Position numbers and translations under genes: made by a program
The notes under the pieces: generated by a model
Told to the model about the DNA's origin: nothing
What the model saw: only the letters and a program-made list of their open reading frames with translations
Databases searched by the model: none
Shown here: one piece after another, positions 46,768 to 54,868 of the stretch
How positions within the stretch are numbered: position 1 is the first letter of the stretch
Layout: each line of letters opens with the position of its first letter
Assembly (NCBI GenBank): GCA_964542915.1
Contig: CAZIVP010000013.1
Coordinates: forward strand, 45,485 to 109,484
Source of the DNA: CAZIVP01 sp964542915
Lineage (GTDB): Bacteria; Calditrichota; Calditrichia; Calditrichales; Calditrichaceae
Direction: 5' to 3'
DNA length: 64,000 nt

Positions 46768-47937
46768 ATGCAACACGATCTAAAGCACATTGCCGATCAA
46801 ATCAATAAAAAGGAAGAACAACTCCTCTCTGAAGCCGCCACATCAAACCGGAATGCTTATCGTAAAGAGAAAGATGACGCCGGCAATGTCCGACCGCCTT
46901 TCGCTCTGGATCGGGATCGTATTTTTTACAGCGGCGCATTCCGGCGCTATACGGGCAAAACACAGGTCATCTATTTTGTCTCTTTGCTGGATGAGCAGTT
47001 AACAAGCCGCATTTTGCATACCCTCAGTGTGGCGCAGGTATCAACCACCATCGGACGCATGTTGTCTTTGAATAACGATCTCATCGAATCCATTGCACTG
47101 GGGCACGATCTCGGACACCCGCCGTTCGGCCACGACGGAGAAAAATTTTTATGCCAGATCAGTCAGGCGAAGGGTTTGGGCTACTTTCACCACAATATAC
47201 AAAGTTTACGTGTGGTGGATTGCGTAGCGAAGAAAGGCCGGGGATTGAATTTAACCTTTCAAACCAGAGACGGCATTTTGTCGCACAACGGCGAGGTACA
47301 CAATCAGGCCATCGAGCCGTTTGAATCCAAAGAGGAGAAACATCTGCAGGATTACATCGACCGCATGCAGGCGGGAGAAACGGTGGATATGATGCCGGCG
47401 ACCATGGAGGGATGCGTCGTGCGGCTGGCCGATACCATCGCTTATATCGGGCAGGATATCGAAGACGCCATTCGAGTAGGCCTTATTAAACGGGAAGAAT
47501 TGCCATCGCAAGCCGGTGAAATTCTTGGAACCTACAACGGACAAATTGTGGATACCCTGGTCAACGACGTTGTAACGCAGAGCTACGGTAAGAATTATGT
47601 GTGCTTTAGCGAACGCATTTCCGATGCCCTTTTAACGCTTAAGGAATTTAATTACCATTCGATTTACAAAAGTCAAGGATTGAAAATTAACCATGACCGC
47701 ATCGAGCGCGGGTTCAAATTCTTATTTGACTATTATCTGGAAGCATTGCAGAAGCAAAACCGTGAAAGCGAAATTTTTACCCATTTCCTGAATTCCAAAG
47801 CGGATATGTATCTCGACCGAACCCCCGATGCCATGAAAGTCAGAGACTTTATGGCCGGGATGACCGACCGATATTTTTCGCATTTGCTGGCGCGTATTAT
47901 CGTGCCGGAAATCGATCAACTACAAATTCGGGAATAA
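46768..47937 (+). CDS. dGTP triphosphohydrolase-like HD protein
   Basis: This 389-residue HD-superfamily protein has RRYTGKTQV, RILHTLSVAQ, and the HD metal site GHDLGHPPFGHDGE. The distal Asp lies in VRLADTIAYIGQDIEDAI. The pattern is that of dGTPase/SAMHD1-like enzymes, which split dNTPs into nucleoside and triphosphate and so control nucleotide pools. In some bacteria such enzymes act in phage defence; the context here is housekeeping. It starts 11 bases after the thioesterase stop. Confidence 0.9.
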   Translation: MQHDLKHIADQINKKEEQLLSEAATSNRNAYRKEKDDAGNVRPPFALDRDRIFYSGAFRRYTGKTQVIYFVSLLDEQLTSRILHTLSVAQVSTTIGRMLSLNNDLIESIALGHDLGHPPFGHDGEKFLCQISQAKGLGYFHHNIQSLRVVDCVAKKGRGLNLTFQTRDGILSHNGEVHNQAIEPFESKEEKHLQDYIDRMQAGETVDMMPATMEGCVVRLADTIAYIGQDIEDAIRVGLIKREELPSQAGEILGTYNGQIVDTLVNDVVTQSYGKNYVCFSERISDALLTLKEFNYHSIYKSQGLKINHDRIERGFKFLFDYYLEALQKQNRESEIFTHFLNSKADMYLDRTPDAMKVRDFMAGMTDRYFSHLLARIIVPEIDQLQIRE

Positions 47938-48029
47938 AACGGGATTAAGACGAAGCAATAGGCGGGGCAGGGTAGAATTGAAGCGTGTATAAAAAAATCA
48001 GAAAACCAAACGTTATGTGAGGGCGCCAT

Positions 48030-49268
48030 ATGCAGCAGGAGCATCTTTCGAAGATCGATAAACACATTGACGGTTTAAAAACAGAAGCCATTAATTTAAT
48101 GAAGGCGATTATACCTATTAAAGCCCTGGGACCGCTGAACGATGGTCAGGGCGAAGGCGAAAAGGCCGAATTTATCAAACATTATCTGAGAACGTCGGGA
48201 TTTAAGGATATCCGCGAATTGCCGGCGCCCGATCCCAAAGCGCCCGGTGGGATGCGTCCCAATGTGGCGGCCAGTTTGGCAGGCCGTGAAAACACCCGTA
48301 CGATCTGGATATTAACGCATCTTGACGTTGTGCCGGCGGGCGATCTCGCCAGGTGGGAGAGCGATCCGTTCGAAGCAGTCGTAAAAGACGGTAAAATTTA
48401 CGGTCGCGGCAGTGAAGATAATCATCAAAGTTTAGTGAGTTCGGTGATTGCCGCCCGGGCATTGATCGATCTGGAAATGAAACCCCGTTATAATCTTGGT
48501 TTGGTTATGGTCGCGGACGAAGAAACGGGAAGCCAATTCGGGTTGCAGTATCTGGTTGAGAATCATGCGGAAATGTTTAGTGAAGATGACCTGATTATCG
48601 TACCGGATGCCGGCGAACCCGACGGGAGTATGATCGTAGTGGCGGAAAAGTCGATTATGTGGGTGCGGTTTCAAATACACGGAAAACAGATTCACGCCAG
48701 TACGCCGGATAAGGGCATCAACGCCTTTAAGGCCGGTGCGCGTCTTGTGGTGGCTTTGGATGAGCTACACACCATCTATAACGCACGGGATGACGTATTT
48801 GACATTCCATACAGCACCTTCGAACCCACCAAGAAGGAAGCCAATGTGCCCAACGTCAACACCATTCCGGGTGACGACGTTTTCTATTTAGACTGCCGGA
48901 TTTTGCCTCAGTATGATATTGAAGCGGTTATGAAGACGATGCGCGAAATCTGTGATGACATCGAACACCAATTCAAGGTGCGAATCGATATTTCGACGGA
49001 ACAGAAAGAGCAGGCTGCACCGGCGACGGATAAAGATGCGCCGGTCGTACAGGCGCTGCGCAAAGCCATTAAAGAGGTTTATCAAATAGAAGCCCAACCG
49101 ATGGGCATCGGCGGGGGAACGGTGGCCGCCATATTCAGACGGGCCGGTTTTCCTGCAGCGGTATGGTCGACGATCGACGATTTGGCCCATCAACCCAACG
49201 AGTATTGTGTGATCAGCAATATGATAAACGACGCCAAAGTGTTTGCTCACGTGGCGTTGAATGGGTAG
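48030..49268 (+). CDS. M20-family metallopeptidase
   Basis: A 412-residue cytoplasmic dinuclear zinc hydrolase. Visible ligands and catalytic residues are in LTHLDVVPAGD (His, Asp), YGRGSEDNHQ (Asp), VADEETGS (catalytic Glu pair), VPDAGEPDG and the last His in LAHQPNEY. A dimerisation domain lies in the middle (HASTPDKGINAF). The group covers DapE, ArgE, peptidase T and carnosinase-like enzymes; I cannot assign the substrate. It is the last gene before the long non-coding boundary region. Confidence 0.88.
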   Translation: MQQEHLSKIDKHIDGLKTEAINLMKAIIPIKALGPLNDGQGEGEKAEFIKHYLRTSGFKDIRELPAPDPKAPGGMRPNVAASLAGRENTRTIWILTHLDVVPAGDLARWESDPFEAVVKDGKIYGRGSEDNHQSLVSSVIAARALIDLEMKPRYNLGLVMVADEETGSQFGLQYLVENHAEMFSEDDLIIVPDAGEPDGSMIVVAEKSIMWVRFQIHGKQIHASTPDKGINAFKAGARLVVALDELHTIYNARDDVFDIPYSTFEPTKKEANVPNVNTIPGDDVFYLDCRILPQYDIEAVMKTMREICDDIEHQFKVRIDISTEQKEQAAPATDKDAPVVQALRKAIKEVYQIEAQPMGIGGGTVAAIFRRAGFPAAVWSTIDDLAHQPNEYCVISNMINDAKVFAHVALNG

Positions 49269-50059
49269 GGATTCGGAAGCGTCTTGAGCGACCGCTTAAT
49301 ACATTAGCCAAAAAGAACAGAATTGCCTTTGACGCGTTCCGTTTTAAAACAATTTAGATAGCGTAATCTATAAATATTTTAATGATATCGAGTGCAATGG
49401 ACCGCCAGCCGGTTTTTTGAGTACATAACAATTAAATCATCCGTTTTAACCGCATCGGACAAAACCGCGCCAACAAACTGAACCCGAAACTTCCACGAAT
49501 ATTACCCGAACAATCGGTGATTGAAATCGGCTGCATTTGCTTGCTATATGTCTTGTGTGATATCAGGTTACTTTTTGCAATGTTTTGGTTGCCTCTTTAA
49601 TGATGAATATTAGCAACTGTTAAATAGTTAGTACCTTAGTCGTGAAATTCTTGTTTTTTATCCCGAATAGATCGGGAAAGGTTGGCAGAACTTAGCAAGC
49701 GGTACTGCCCCTAATGGTCTAAAAATCATTTGTCAATCATTCCAAGCGAAGCGGAACGGCCATCCCGATAAAGCGTTTCTTATGTTTCGCTTCGCGAATT
49801 TTAGAAACACGAAACCGGGATTTGATTCTTTTCCCCAAAGGTCCGAAGGACTCCTTTGGAGGACCACTTCGTGGTGATCCTTTCGAAGATTCCGATCCTT
49901 CGGGGTAAGTAGAATTGTTTTAACAAGTTTGATGCTTCGATATCAATACCCCGGCATATATTTATAACTTATTTGGTTCCGGCCTGTCCCGATATTCGGG
50001 GCTCGGCCAGGTTAGGAACTCAACAAAATAGACTTTTTATGTAACTTAGTCCCACCATT
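49269..50059. other. Gene-free boundary region rich in small palindromes
   Basis: 791 bases with no convincing ORF. It carries several palindromes: TCCCGA-atag-TCGGGA near 49660, CCAAAGG...CCTTTGG at about 49835-49860, ACCACTTCGTGGT just after it, and a stem near 49985. A weak attC-like arrangement, TTATAAC (49962) to GTTAGGA (50017), surrounds the last one. This is the junction between chromosomal genes and the cassette array. It may contain decayed repeats or the worn end of the array. Confidence 0.45.
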
Positions 50060-51073
50060 TTAAAATTGCATTTGAAGAAGAAGAGAAAGGCCATGCTGTT
50101 TGTCTCCATGCTCGGGGAAATAGGAATCAAAGTTAAACCGAAAACTGGTGATGCTGGTAAAATTGTGATTAATCCCCAAAGTAAATTGATTATCCCGATA
50201 ATTCATTTCTTTATAGCCCCACGATTGCCAGCGTCCCAGAATCATGGTTTCGCTGTGCACCTGATAACCCGCCGTCACATAATAGCCGCTGATTTCTTCT
50301 TTTTTATCGATAATATCGACAATTTCAACACGACCTGCCAGATATTCGGCGGCAAGTAATAGCCGGCCAGTCTCTAGTTGCATGTCGCCGCCGTAAATGG
50401 TTCGTTCGCCTCTGAGCATCGGCCCGAAACTTCCACTGCGAACATTGGGCGAATCACCATAAGAACTCTGGACCGCTAATTGCAGTGTACCGGGAAAAAT
50501 ATTCTTGAACGTATATTGTAACCGTCCGATGCCGTAAAATTTGTTATTATTATTTGATGACATCTTGTTGCCGTTAAACAGTCCGGAATAATAGTAAAAA
50601 CCGTTCACATCACCCACGGCAGAAATGCCAAGTTCACGGGATTGAACCAAAAGACCGGTTATTTGAGTCCTGTCGATAAAGTCTGTAGAACCCGGATCGG
50701 GAATGTAATCACGTGTTTGTCTCGGTTTCATCGCACCTGCGGAGATGCGTAAAGCATCGCTGAGGCGATAGCCAATGAAAGCATCCAGCAGATTGGGCTC
50801 CTTGACCATGTTGAAAAATAGGCGATAGTAAAACTTGCCGTCAAGCCTGCCACTGAAACTCAAGCGGGCATTAGCGGCTTCGAAGGTGCGCCCGCCCTGA
50901 AAGTTATCATTTGCTATTGAATACCTGAAACCCGATTGTAACAATGCATTTATGGTAAAAGCTTCGTGTTGAACCCTGGATTGAATTTGTTTTGCAAGTG
51001 GTTCTTCCTTCGCAAAGGCAGTATTCAACAATATAATAATTCCGACTAAAATTGTTAAAGATATTCTCTTCAC
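50060..51073 (-). CDS. Outer-membrane porin-like protein (OprO/OprP-like)
   Basis: This ~337-residue beta-barrel protein has a signal peptide (KRISLTILVGIIILLNTAFA). The barrel begins with AFTINALLQSGFRYSI, contains GRLDGKFYYRLFFNM and SDALRISAGAMKPR, and ends in the terminal Phe of SLLLQMQF. GAMKPRQTRDY and the strand pattern resemble phosphate-selective porin-type proteins. I place the start at GTG 51073, behind GAGGAAAA; the frame continues upstream without a signal peptide. A transposase remnant lies 50 bases upstream of this start, so its promoter may have been altered. Confidence 0.75.
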   Translation of the reverse strand: MKRISLTILVGIIILLNTAFAKEEPLAKQIQSRVQHEAFTINALLQSGFRYSIANDNFQGGRTFEAANARLSFSGRLDGKFYYRLFFNMVKEPNLLDAFIGYRLSDALRISAGAMKPRQTRDYIPDPGSTDFIDRTQITGLLVQSRELGISAVGDVNGFYYYSGLFNGNKMSSNNNNKFYGIGRLQYTFKNIFPGTLQLAVQSSYGDSPNVRSGSFGPMLRGERTIYGGDMQLETGRLLLAAEYLAGRVEIVDIIDKKEEISGYYVTAGYQVHSETMILGRWQSWGYKEMNYRDNQFTLGINHNFTSITSFRFNFDSYFPEHGDKQHGLSLLLQMQF

Positions 51074-51124
51074 AATTTTTTCCTCTGATTTAAACGTTAA
51101 AATGGGTTCTGATTCCAAAAATCA

Positions 51125-51433
51125 TCAACGGCTTTGACGCGGCGCCACATCCTCATCATCGGGCATCCGATAGGTTAAACGCCGGTAGCCAATAGCGCCA
51201 TGACTGCGACAATAGCCCCAAAGAGCCGCCCGTTCTTCGGGCAACAACCAATGCTTTTTGGGATGCCGTCCATTGTGGGCATTGGCCTTGCCGCGATGCT
51301 TCTTCCATTGATAAATCATTTTGGGCGATATTCCATATTCTTTTGCTAATTGCGATACCGACTTATTGTTCTCCGGGTGTTCGCGGAGGATGCGCACTTT
51401 CTCTTCGGCTGAATAGCGCTTATGGTTTGCCAT
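51125..51433 (-). pseudogene. IS3-family transposase remnant
   Basis: A 102-codon frame. The N terminus is the helix-turn-helix of an IS3-type OrfA (YSAEEKVRILREH; LAKEYGISPKMIYQWKK). It jumps after about 25 residues to an OrfB-like piece (LLPEERAALWGYC; GAIGYRRLTYRM). The normal continuation after the last motif is lost, and the frame ends in unrelated residues. Most of the transposase and the terminal repeats are missing. It is a scar separating the porin gene from the AbiU2-like fragment, which it probably cut. Confidence 0.7.
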
Positions 51434-51469
51434 AATCGGGACCTCCCTTATAATTGAGTTTAGGTTATG

Positions 51470-51763
51470 TTAAACATTTACCCTGGGAAGTCCAATTCCA
51501 TCTGAAGCAGAACACATAGTTTCTAAACAAAGATTTTTGTTTGATTTCTGTTTAGCTGGATCTAGTAATTTTGAAATTGTTAACTCAATATCATCCAATA
51601 AAATGAATTGCAGGTTATAAAAGAAAGTTGAAGCAGATTTATTAATTAAGTCAATTCTGTCAGTAGAAATACCATATATCTGTTCATATATTTGCCATCT
51701 TGCATGCAAGAACACAACTTCTTTTTTTAAGATTGTGAATGCTTCTTTTAGGTTAAAACTCAT
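51470..51763 (-). pseudogene. AbiU2-like HEPN protein, truncated
   Basis: 97 residues matching, as I remember it, the start of the AbiU2/HEPN family: ARWQIYEQIYGISTDRIDLI, SASTFFYNLQFILLDDIELT, ISKLLDPAKQKSNKNLCLE. Full members are near 200 residues; here the frame ends in SDGIGLPRVNV at the junction with the transposase scar, so the C-terminal half is lost. AbiU2-type proteins are tied to abortive infection, and HEPN folds are often RNases. It would be the oldest surviving cassette of the array, without its own attC. Confidence 0.6.
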
Positions 51764-51787
51764 ATTTTTACTCGATTATAAGAATAA

Positions 51788-51915
51788 ACATAACGTTTGG
51801 CTCACTTGCGGCGGGAATTTTCAAGCACAAACATTAACAAACCAAAAAACTTCAAACCGGCTGCTAATTTTAAATTTGCACGGCGCCCGCCGTCAGGTGA
51901 AGCCAATGGTTATGC
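51788..51915 (-). other. attC site 1 (crcB-DUF190 cassette)
   Basis: Boxes ACATAAC (51788-51794) and GTTATGC (51909-51915). The arms TTTGGCT-CACTTGCGGC and, on the other side, its complement with an extra T and small changes pair strongly, leaving one extrahelical base. The same arm sequence recurs in site 8. Confidence 0.88.
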
Positions 51916-51921
51916 GATAAG

Positions 51922-52263
51922 TTACGAACTCTGTTTACCGCTTCTATAAAATCTAATATCCACTTTTTCAATAGTAGCTAAACCTTCTTCAATTGCTTCA
52001 TCAATTAGTGGGATAAAATTTTCTATCTTTTCCAATGCATCTACAATTTCAATAACAATTGGTAAATCTTCTGATAGTCTTAATATTTTAGCAGTGTGGA
52101 GTCTGCTGTGAGCGCCAAAGCCTTCCATTCCCCTGATTACGGTAGCGCCAGCAAGGTTCTTTTCTCTAGCTTTTCGAACAATCCACTCAAATAATGGAAG
52201 CCCTTCGTATTTATCACTTTCACCAATAAAAATTCGCAGAAGGTGCCCTTTTTGTGGAAGCAT
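51922..52263 (-). CDS. DUF190 (PII-like) protein of the fluoride cassette
   Basis: A 113-residue protein of the DUF190 family, which folds like nitrogen-regulatory PII proteins: LLRIFIGESDKYEGLPLFEW, VRKAREKNLAGATVIRGMEG, FGAHSRLHTAKILRLSEDLP and VIEIVDALEKIENFIPLIDE. DUF190 genes are often neighbours of crcB, and here crcB lies 11 bases upstream on the same strand. It probably modulates the fluoride channel or senses a ligand; the precise role is not established. Its stop is seven bases from attC site 1, so the pair forms one cassette. Confidence 0.88.
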   Translation of the reverse strand: MLPQKGHLLRIFIGESDKYEGLPLFEWIVRKAREKNLAGATVIRGMEGFGAHSRLHTAKILRLSEDLPIVIEIVDALEKIENFIPLIDEAIEEGLATIEKVDIRFYRSGKQSS

Positions 52264-52274
52264 TATTTTTCTCC

Positions 52275-52652
52275 TTAAATTAATTTAGAGATTGAATACC
52301 CAAACCAAACACTAACAACTCCTAAAATTATATGAAGTGCGATATTTGATAAAGAACTTATGATTTGACCATCACGAGCAAAACTGAATACTTCAAATCC
52401 AAAAGTGGAAAATGTAGTAAAACTACCTAATAAACCTACAAAAATAAATATTCTTGTTTCGGGATTAAATAATTGTTTATTTTCGGAAAGACCACTAAAA
52501 AAGCCTATTAAAAAACAACCTAATATATTAACAAACAATGTTCCATAAGGAAAATATGGCTTTCCCAAAATTCGAAAAATAACTCCACTTGTGATATAGC
52601 GTAAAATTGAACCTAAAAATCCACCGACACCTACGAGAAATAATTTGGACAT
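52275..52652 (-). CDS. crcB: Fluoride channel CrcB/Fluc
   Basis: This 125-residue inner-membrane protein has four TM helices and the Fluc signatures GGFLGSILRYITSG, GTLFVNILGCFLIGFFSG and GLLGSFTTFSTFGFE (pore Phe and Thr residues, the central Asn). Dual-topology dimers export fluoride. I use the ATG at 52652 with AGGAG six bases before it; a GTG three bases earlier is in frame. The leader contains a fluoride riboswitch whose folding would hide that ribosome site. With DUF190 it makes a self-regulated fluoride-resistance cassette. Confidence 0.94.
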   Translation of the reverse strand: MSKLFLVGVGGFLGSILRYITSGVIFRILGKPYFPYGTLFVNILGCFLIGFFSGLSENKQLFNPETRIFIFVGLLGSFTTFSTFGFEVFSFARDGQIISSLSNIALHIILGVVSVWFGYSISKLI

Positions 52653-52656
52653 CACT

Positions 52657-52725
52657 GACTCCTATTAAAAAATATATAGGAGTCATCAGCATTATATGCG
52701 GTCACAGGTGGACTCCATCACCATC
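52657..52725 (-). promoter_or_regulatory. Fluoride riboswitch (crcB RNA) with SD-sequestering platform
   Basis: Read on the minus strand the leader contains GGTGATGGAGTCCACC, then ACCGC, then GCTGATGACTCCTA, in the order and spacing of the fluoride aptamer consensus (GATGGNGTTCNCC...ACCGC...GCTGATGACNCCTA). The 3' strand GACTCCTA can pair either with GGAGTC in the aptamer or with TAGGAGTC, which contains the crcB ribosome site (52657-52664 against 52677-52684, eight perfect pairs). Fluoride binding should therefore free the ribosome site. Aptamer match: seen. Switching: inferred. Confidence 0.9.
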
Positions 52726-52822
52726 ATTTTTACGATTCTTAATGTAGTATTATTTATATTCACTTTCGAGCAAAATAAATAATATTTTGATTCTACCTGA
52801 AAATTTTATTCAACGTATAAGC

Positions 52823-52920
52823 GCCTAACGAATGGTTTAAGATGAGCGATCGCATTTATAATTTTGCCATTACCGAAAAACCGCCGCGTGCTCGCGTCAG
52901 TGTTGAAACCGTTGTTAGCA
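52823..52920 (-). other. attC site 2 (nuclease-pair cassette)
   Basis: Boxes GCCTAAC (52823-52829) and GTTAGCA (52914-52920), 98 bases apart end to end. The arms GGTTT-AAG...GAGCG and the opposite CAGTGTTGAAACC pair with one extra base on the right-hand arm. It follows the Mrr-like gene in gene orientation. Confidence 0.85.
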
Positions 52921-52941
52921 TTTTATATATATTTACACAAT

Positions 52942-53617
52942 TCATTTTATTAATTTTAAACTCATTGGTCTGTTCAGATTCAATTCAATAAAAGGCACTT
53001 GAGACAATATTAATACGATTCCCGAAGAAGCCCTTTTTGAATATTCTTCATTTATTTTCTTTCTTGTTATACAGCCGTATCTTAAAATGTGATTAATCGT
53101 CTGTTTGAAGATTTCAATTTCTATTTTTTGTGATCTTTGATTAGATGTAATTCGTTCAATTCCCCCCCCAATCAACTTTAGTAACTATATTTTTCTCACC
53201 ATTTTCTCTAAAAAGAGTTTTACCCTGAAGTGGTATAATATATTTTTGCCATATTGAATCAAAATTTATATCAGTATCATTGGTTGAATTCATAACTGAA
53301 TTTACAGGTAAGTATATCAATTTTATATTTAATTTTTCTGCCACTTGTATTGCATCCTGGAGAATTTCACCATCAGTAACAATCTTTGCCTGATCGCAGT
53401 CAAAATAATCTTTGGCACCATGTAATTCCATAACCATTTTTCTGTTTATTTTTCTTGCGGTATTCCCGAACATTTTCACTTGAACAGCCCATTTGTGTGA
53501 ATTTTTTATAGCGAAAATATCGACCCCCTAGTCATTAGTAAAACTTGTTAATTCAACTTGGTAACCATTTTTAATAAAATATTCTGCTACATATTTTTCA
53601 TATTGTTCTGGTGACAT
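52942..53617 (-). pseudogene. Mrr-like restriction endonuclease, stop codon plus frameshift
   Basis: Read across two lesions this is a ~224-residue PD-(D/E)xK protein. The N terminus is SPEQYEKYVAEYFIKNGYQV. An in-frame TAG sits where a residue is expected in TND-x-GVDIFA, followed by WAVQVKMFG (the QxK of the Mrr catalytic site) and ELHGAKDYFDCDQAKIVTDG. Near the end the frame shifts at a run of eight G's (53162-53169 on the plus strand as C8); seven would restore DWGGIERITSNQ. The GIY-YIG gene ends five bases upstream, so both formed one operon. As it stands the gene is inactive. Confidence 0.72.
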
Positions 53618-53622
53618 AAAAA

Positions 53623-54117
53623 TTATCCTTGCAAATTCGCAAAAGGTTTTTTCAAATAGATATTTTCAAATTCAGCAATTAAATCTTTTTCTAATTCTCT
53701 CGGATTGTCGTTTGGAGTATCTTTCCAACAAATTGTAAAATCTTTATTATTTGATAACTGCCAAATCAATCTACCACCCCAATGACCAACCGGTTGTGCA
53801 CTTCCAAATTTAGTATATTGTTTTATACGAGAATTTAAAGTTGCCTTTGAAGTGCCACCACCCGCTTTTCCAATATAAATTACAATTGTTTTATCAACCC
53901 AGTTTAATTCCAATTCTGAGATAGGAACTGTTGGATTATTACCCTTGAAATGACCACCAATATTTTCTTTCAAAAAGATTGGCTTTTCATTGATTAATAC
54001 CAAGTAAATACCTTTAACTTTTGGAACATTATTACATCTATTTGACATTAAAGCGCTAATTTTTTCAAATCCAGTAAATCCTTCACCGGTAATATTGTTT
54101 AGATTTTCAAATTTCAT
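53623..54117 (-). CDS. GIY-YIG-like nuclease, partner of the Mrr-like gene
   Basis: This 164-residue protein has VKGIYLVLI and, about 50 residues later, IVIYIGKAGGG. An Arg lies in TLNSRIKQYTKFG, then GHWGGRLIWQL, and a Glu in ELEKDLIAEFEN. That is the order of catalytic elements in GIY-YIG nucleases, with an unusually long insert between GIY and YIG. There is no methyltransferase beside it. With the Mrr-like gene five bases downstream it looks like a two-nuclease defence cassette. The family assignment is by motif only; structure prediction would test it. Confidence 0.65.
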   Translation of the reverse strand: MKFENLNNITGEGFTGFEKISALMSNRCNNVPKVKGIYLVLINEKPIFLKENIGGHFKGNNPTVPISELELNWVDKTIVIYIGKAGGGTSKATLNSRIKQYTKFGSAQPVGHWGGRLIWQLSNNKDFTICWKDTPNDNPRELEKDLIAEFENIYLKKPFANLQG

Positions 54118-54143
54118 GGTAGATATCCTTTGTTGTTTATGAA

Positions 54144-54207
54144 TGCTAACGCTCCGGTTCAGCGGCGGGCCGCGCAGCGGGCCGTCCGCTGCAACCGGTT
54201 GTTAGGC
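54144..54207 (-). other. attC site 3, compact (reductase cassette)
   Basis: A classical short attC of 64 bases: boxes TGCTAAC (54144-54150) and GTTAGGC (54201-54207), with arms CCGGTT-CAGCGG and CCGCTGCAACCGG leaving one extra base, around a short GC-rich hairpin tip. It looks like sites in mobile integrons rather than the longer local ones. Confidence 0.93.
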
Positions 54208-54212
54208 CGCCC

Positions 54213-54842
54213 TCACTGACGCACATAGCGCAGGTGTGTGGCGGCTGGACCATCAAGAATCCTGTCAATGCGAAACTGCGGCCCGGGCTCGCGTAGGTTC
54301 TCGAAGAGACGCCGCCCGCCGCCGAACAACACGGGTGCCAGGGCGATTTCTAGCTCGTCGATGACACCCAGATTCAGGTACTGCTGGATCACATCCGCTC
54401 CACCCGAGATACGAACATCACGACTGCCTGCGGATTCCCGAGCCAGCTCCAGGGCACGCTCCGGCCCGTCGTTGATGAAGTAGAAGGTCGTCCCGCCGGG
54501 GCGCACCCAGGGTTCGCGTTTCTCATGGGTAAGAACATATACCGGTGTGTGAAACGGAGCCTCCTCAGGCCAGGAGAGCTCGCCTTGGACGAACATTCGC
54601 TTGCCCATGATGTTGGCGCCGGTACGCTCAAAGGTGTGGCGAACCATGTCGTTGATTGGGCCAGTCTCTCCCCCGGGACCGAACTTGAGCTTCTCGCGCA
54701 TATACTGTTGATTGAGGAGCCAAGCCATTAGCGCGCCCCACTTTTCGCCCCAGTTCTTGTACCCGGGATTTTCCATGGTCATCCCTTCCGGTGCCATGTA
54801 GCCATCAAGGCTAAGCGCAATGTTGACGAATACTTTACTCAT
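54213..54842 (-). CDS. RibD/DHFR-fold reductase
   Basis: A 209-residue protein of the RibD C-terminal/dihydrofolate-reductase fold: VFVNIALSLDGYMAPEG at the start, GANIMGKRMF in the middle, VYVLTHEKREP, VRISGGADVIQQYLNLGVID (NADPH-binding turn) and ELEIALAPVLFGGGRRLFE. Such YyaP/YwjB-type proteins reduce pteridine- or pyrimidine-like substrates; the true substrate is unknown. GGGAGGAG precedes the ATG. The gene and its compact attC are visibly more GC-rich than the neighbouring cassettes, which points to a different donor. Confidence 0.85.
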   Translation of the reverse strand: MSKVFVNIALSLDGYMAPEGMTMENPGYKNWGEKWGALMAWLLNQQYMREKLKFGPGGETGPINDMVRHTFERTGANIMGKRMFVQGELSWPEEAPFHTPVYVLTHEKREPWVRPGGTTFYFINDGPERALELARESAGSRDVRISGGADVIQQYLNLGVIDELEIALAPVLFGGGRRLFENLREPGPQFRIDRILDGPAATHLRYVRQ

Positions 54843-54868
54843 GATTCTCCTCCCTTGTTCGGATGACG

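Noticed and set aside
53521..53535. TAG in the Mrr-like gene as a recoded (readthrough) codon
   Set aside because: There is no sign of TAG reassignment elsewhere in the window, and the same gene also has a frameshift, so simple decay is more likely.
54238..54731. Plus-strand ORFs across the RibD-like gene
   Set aside because: They are antisense shadows in a GC-rich gene; the minus-strand product has a clear family pattern and ribosome site.
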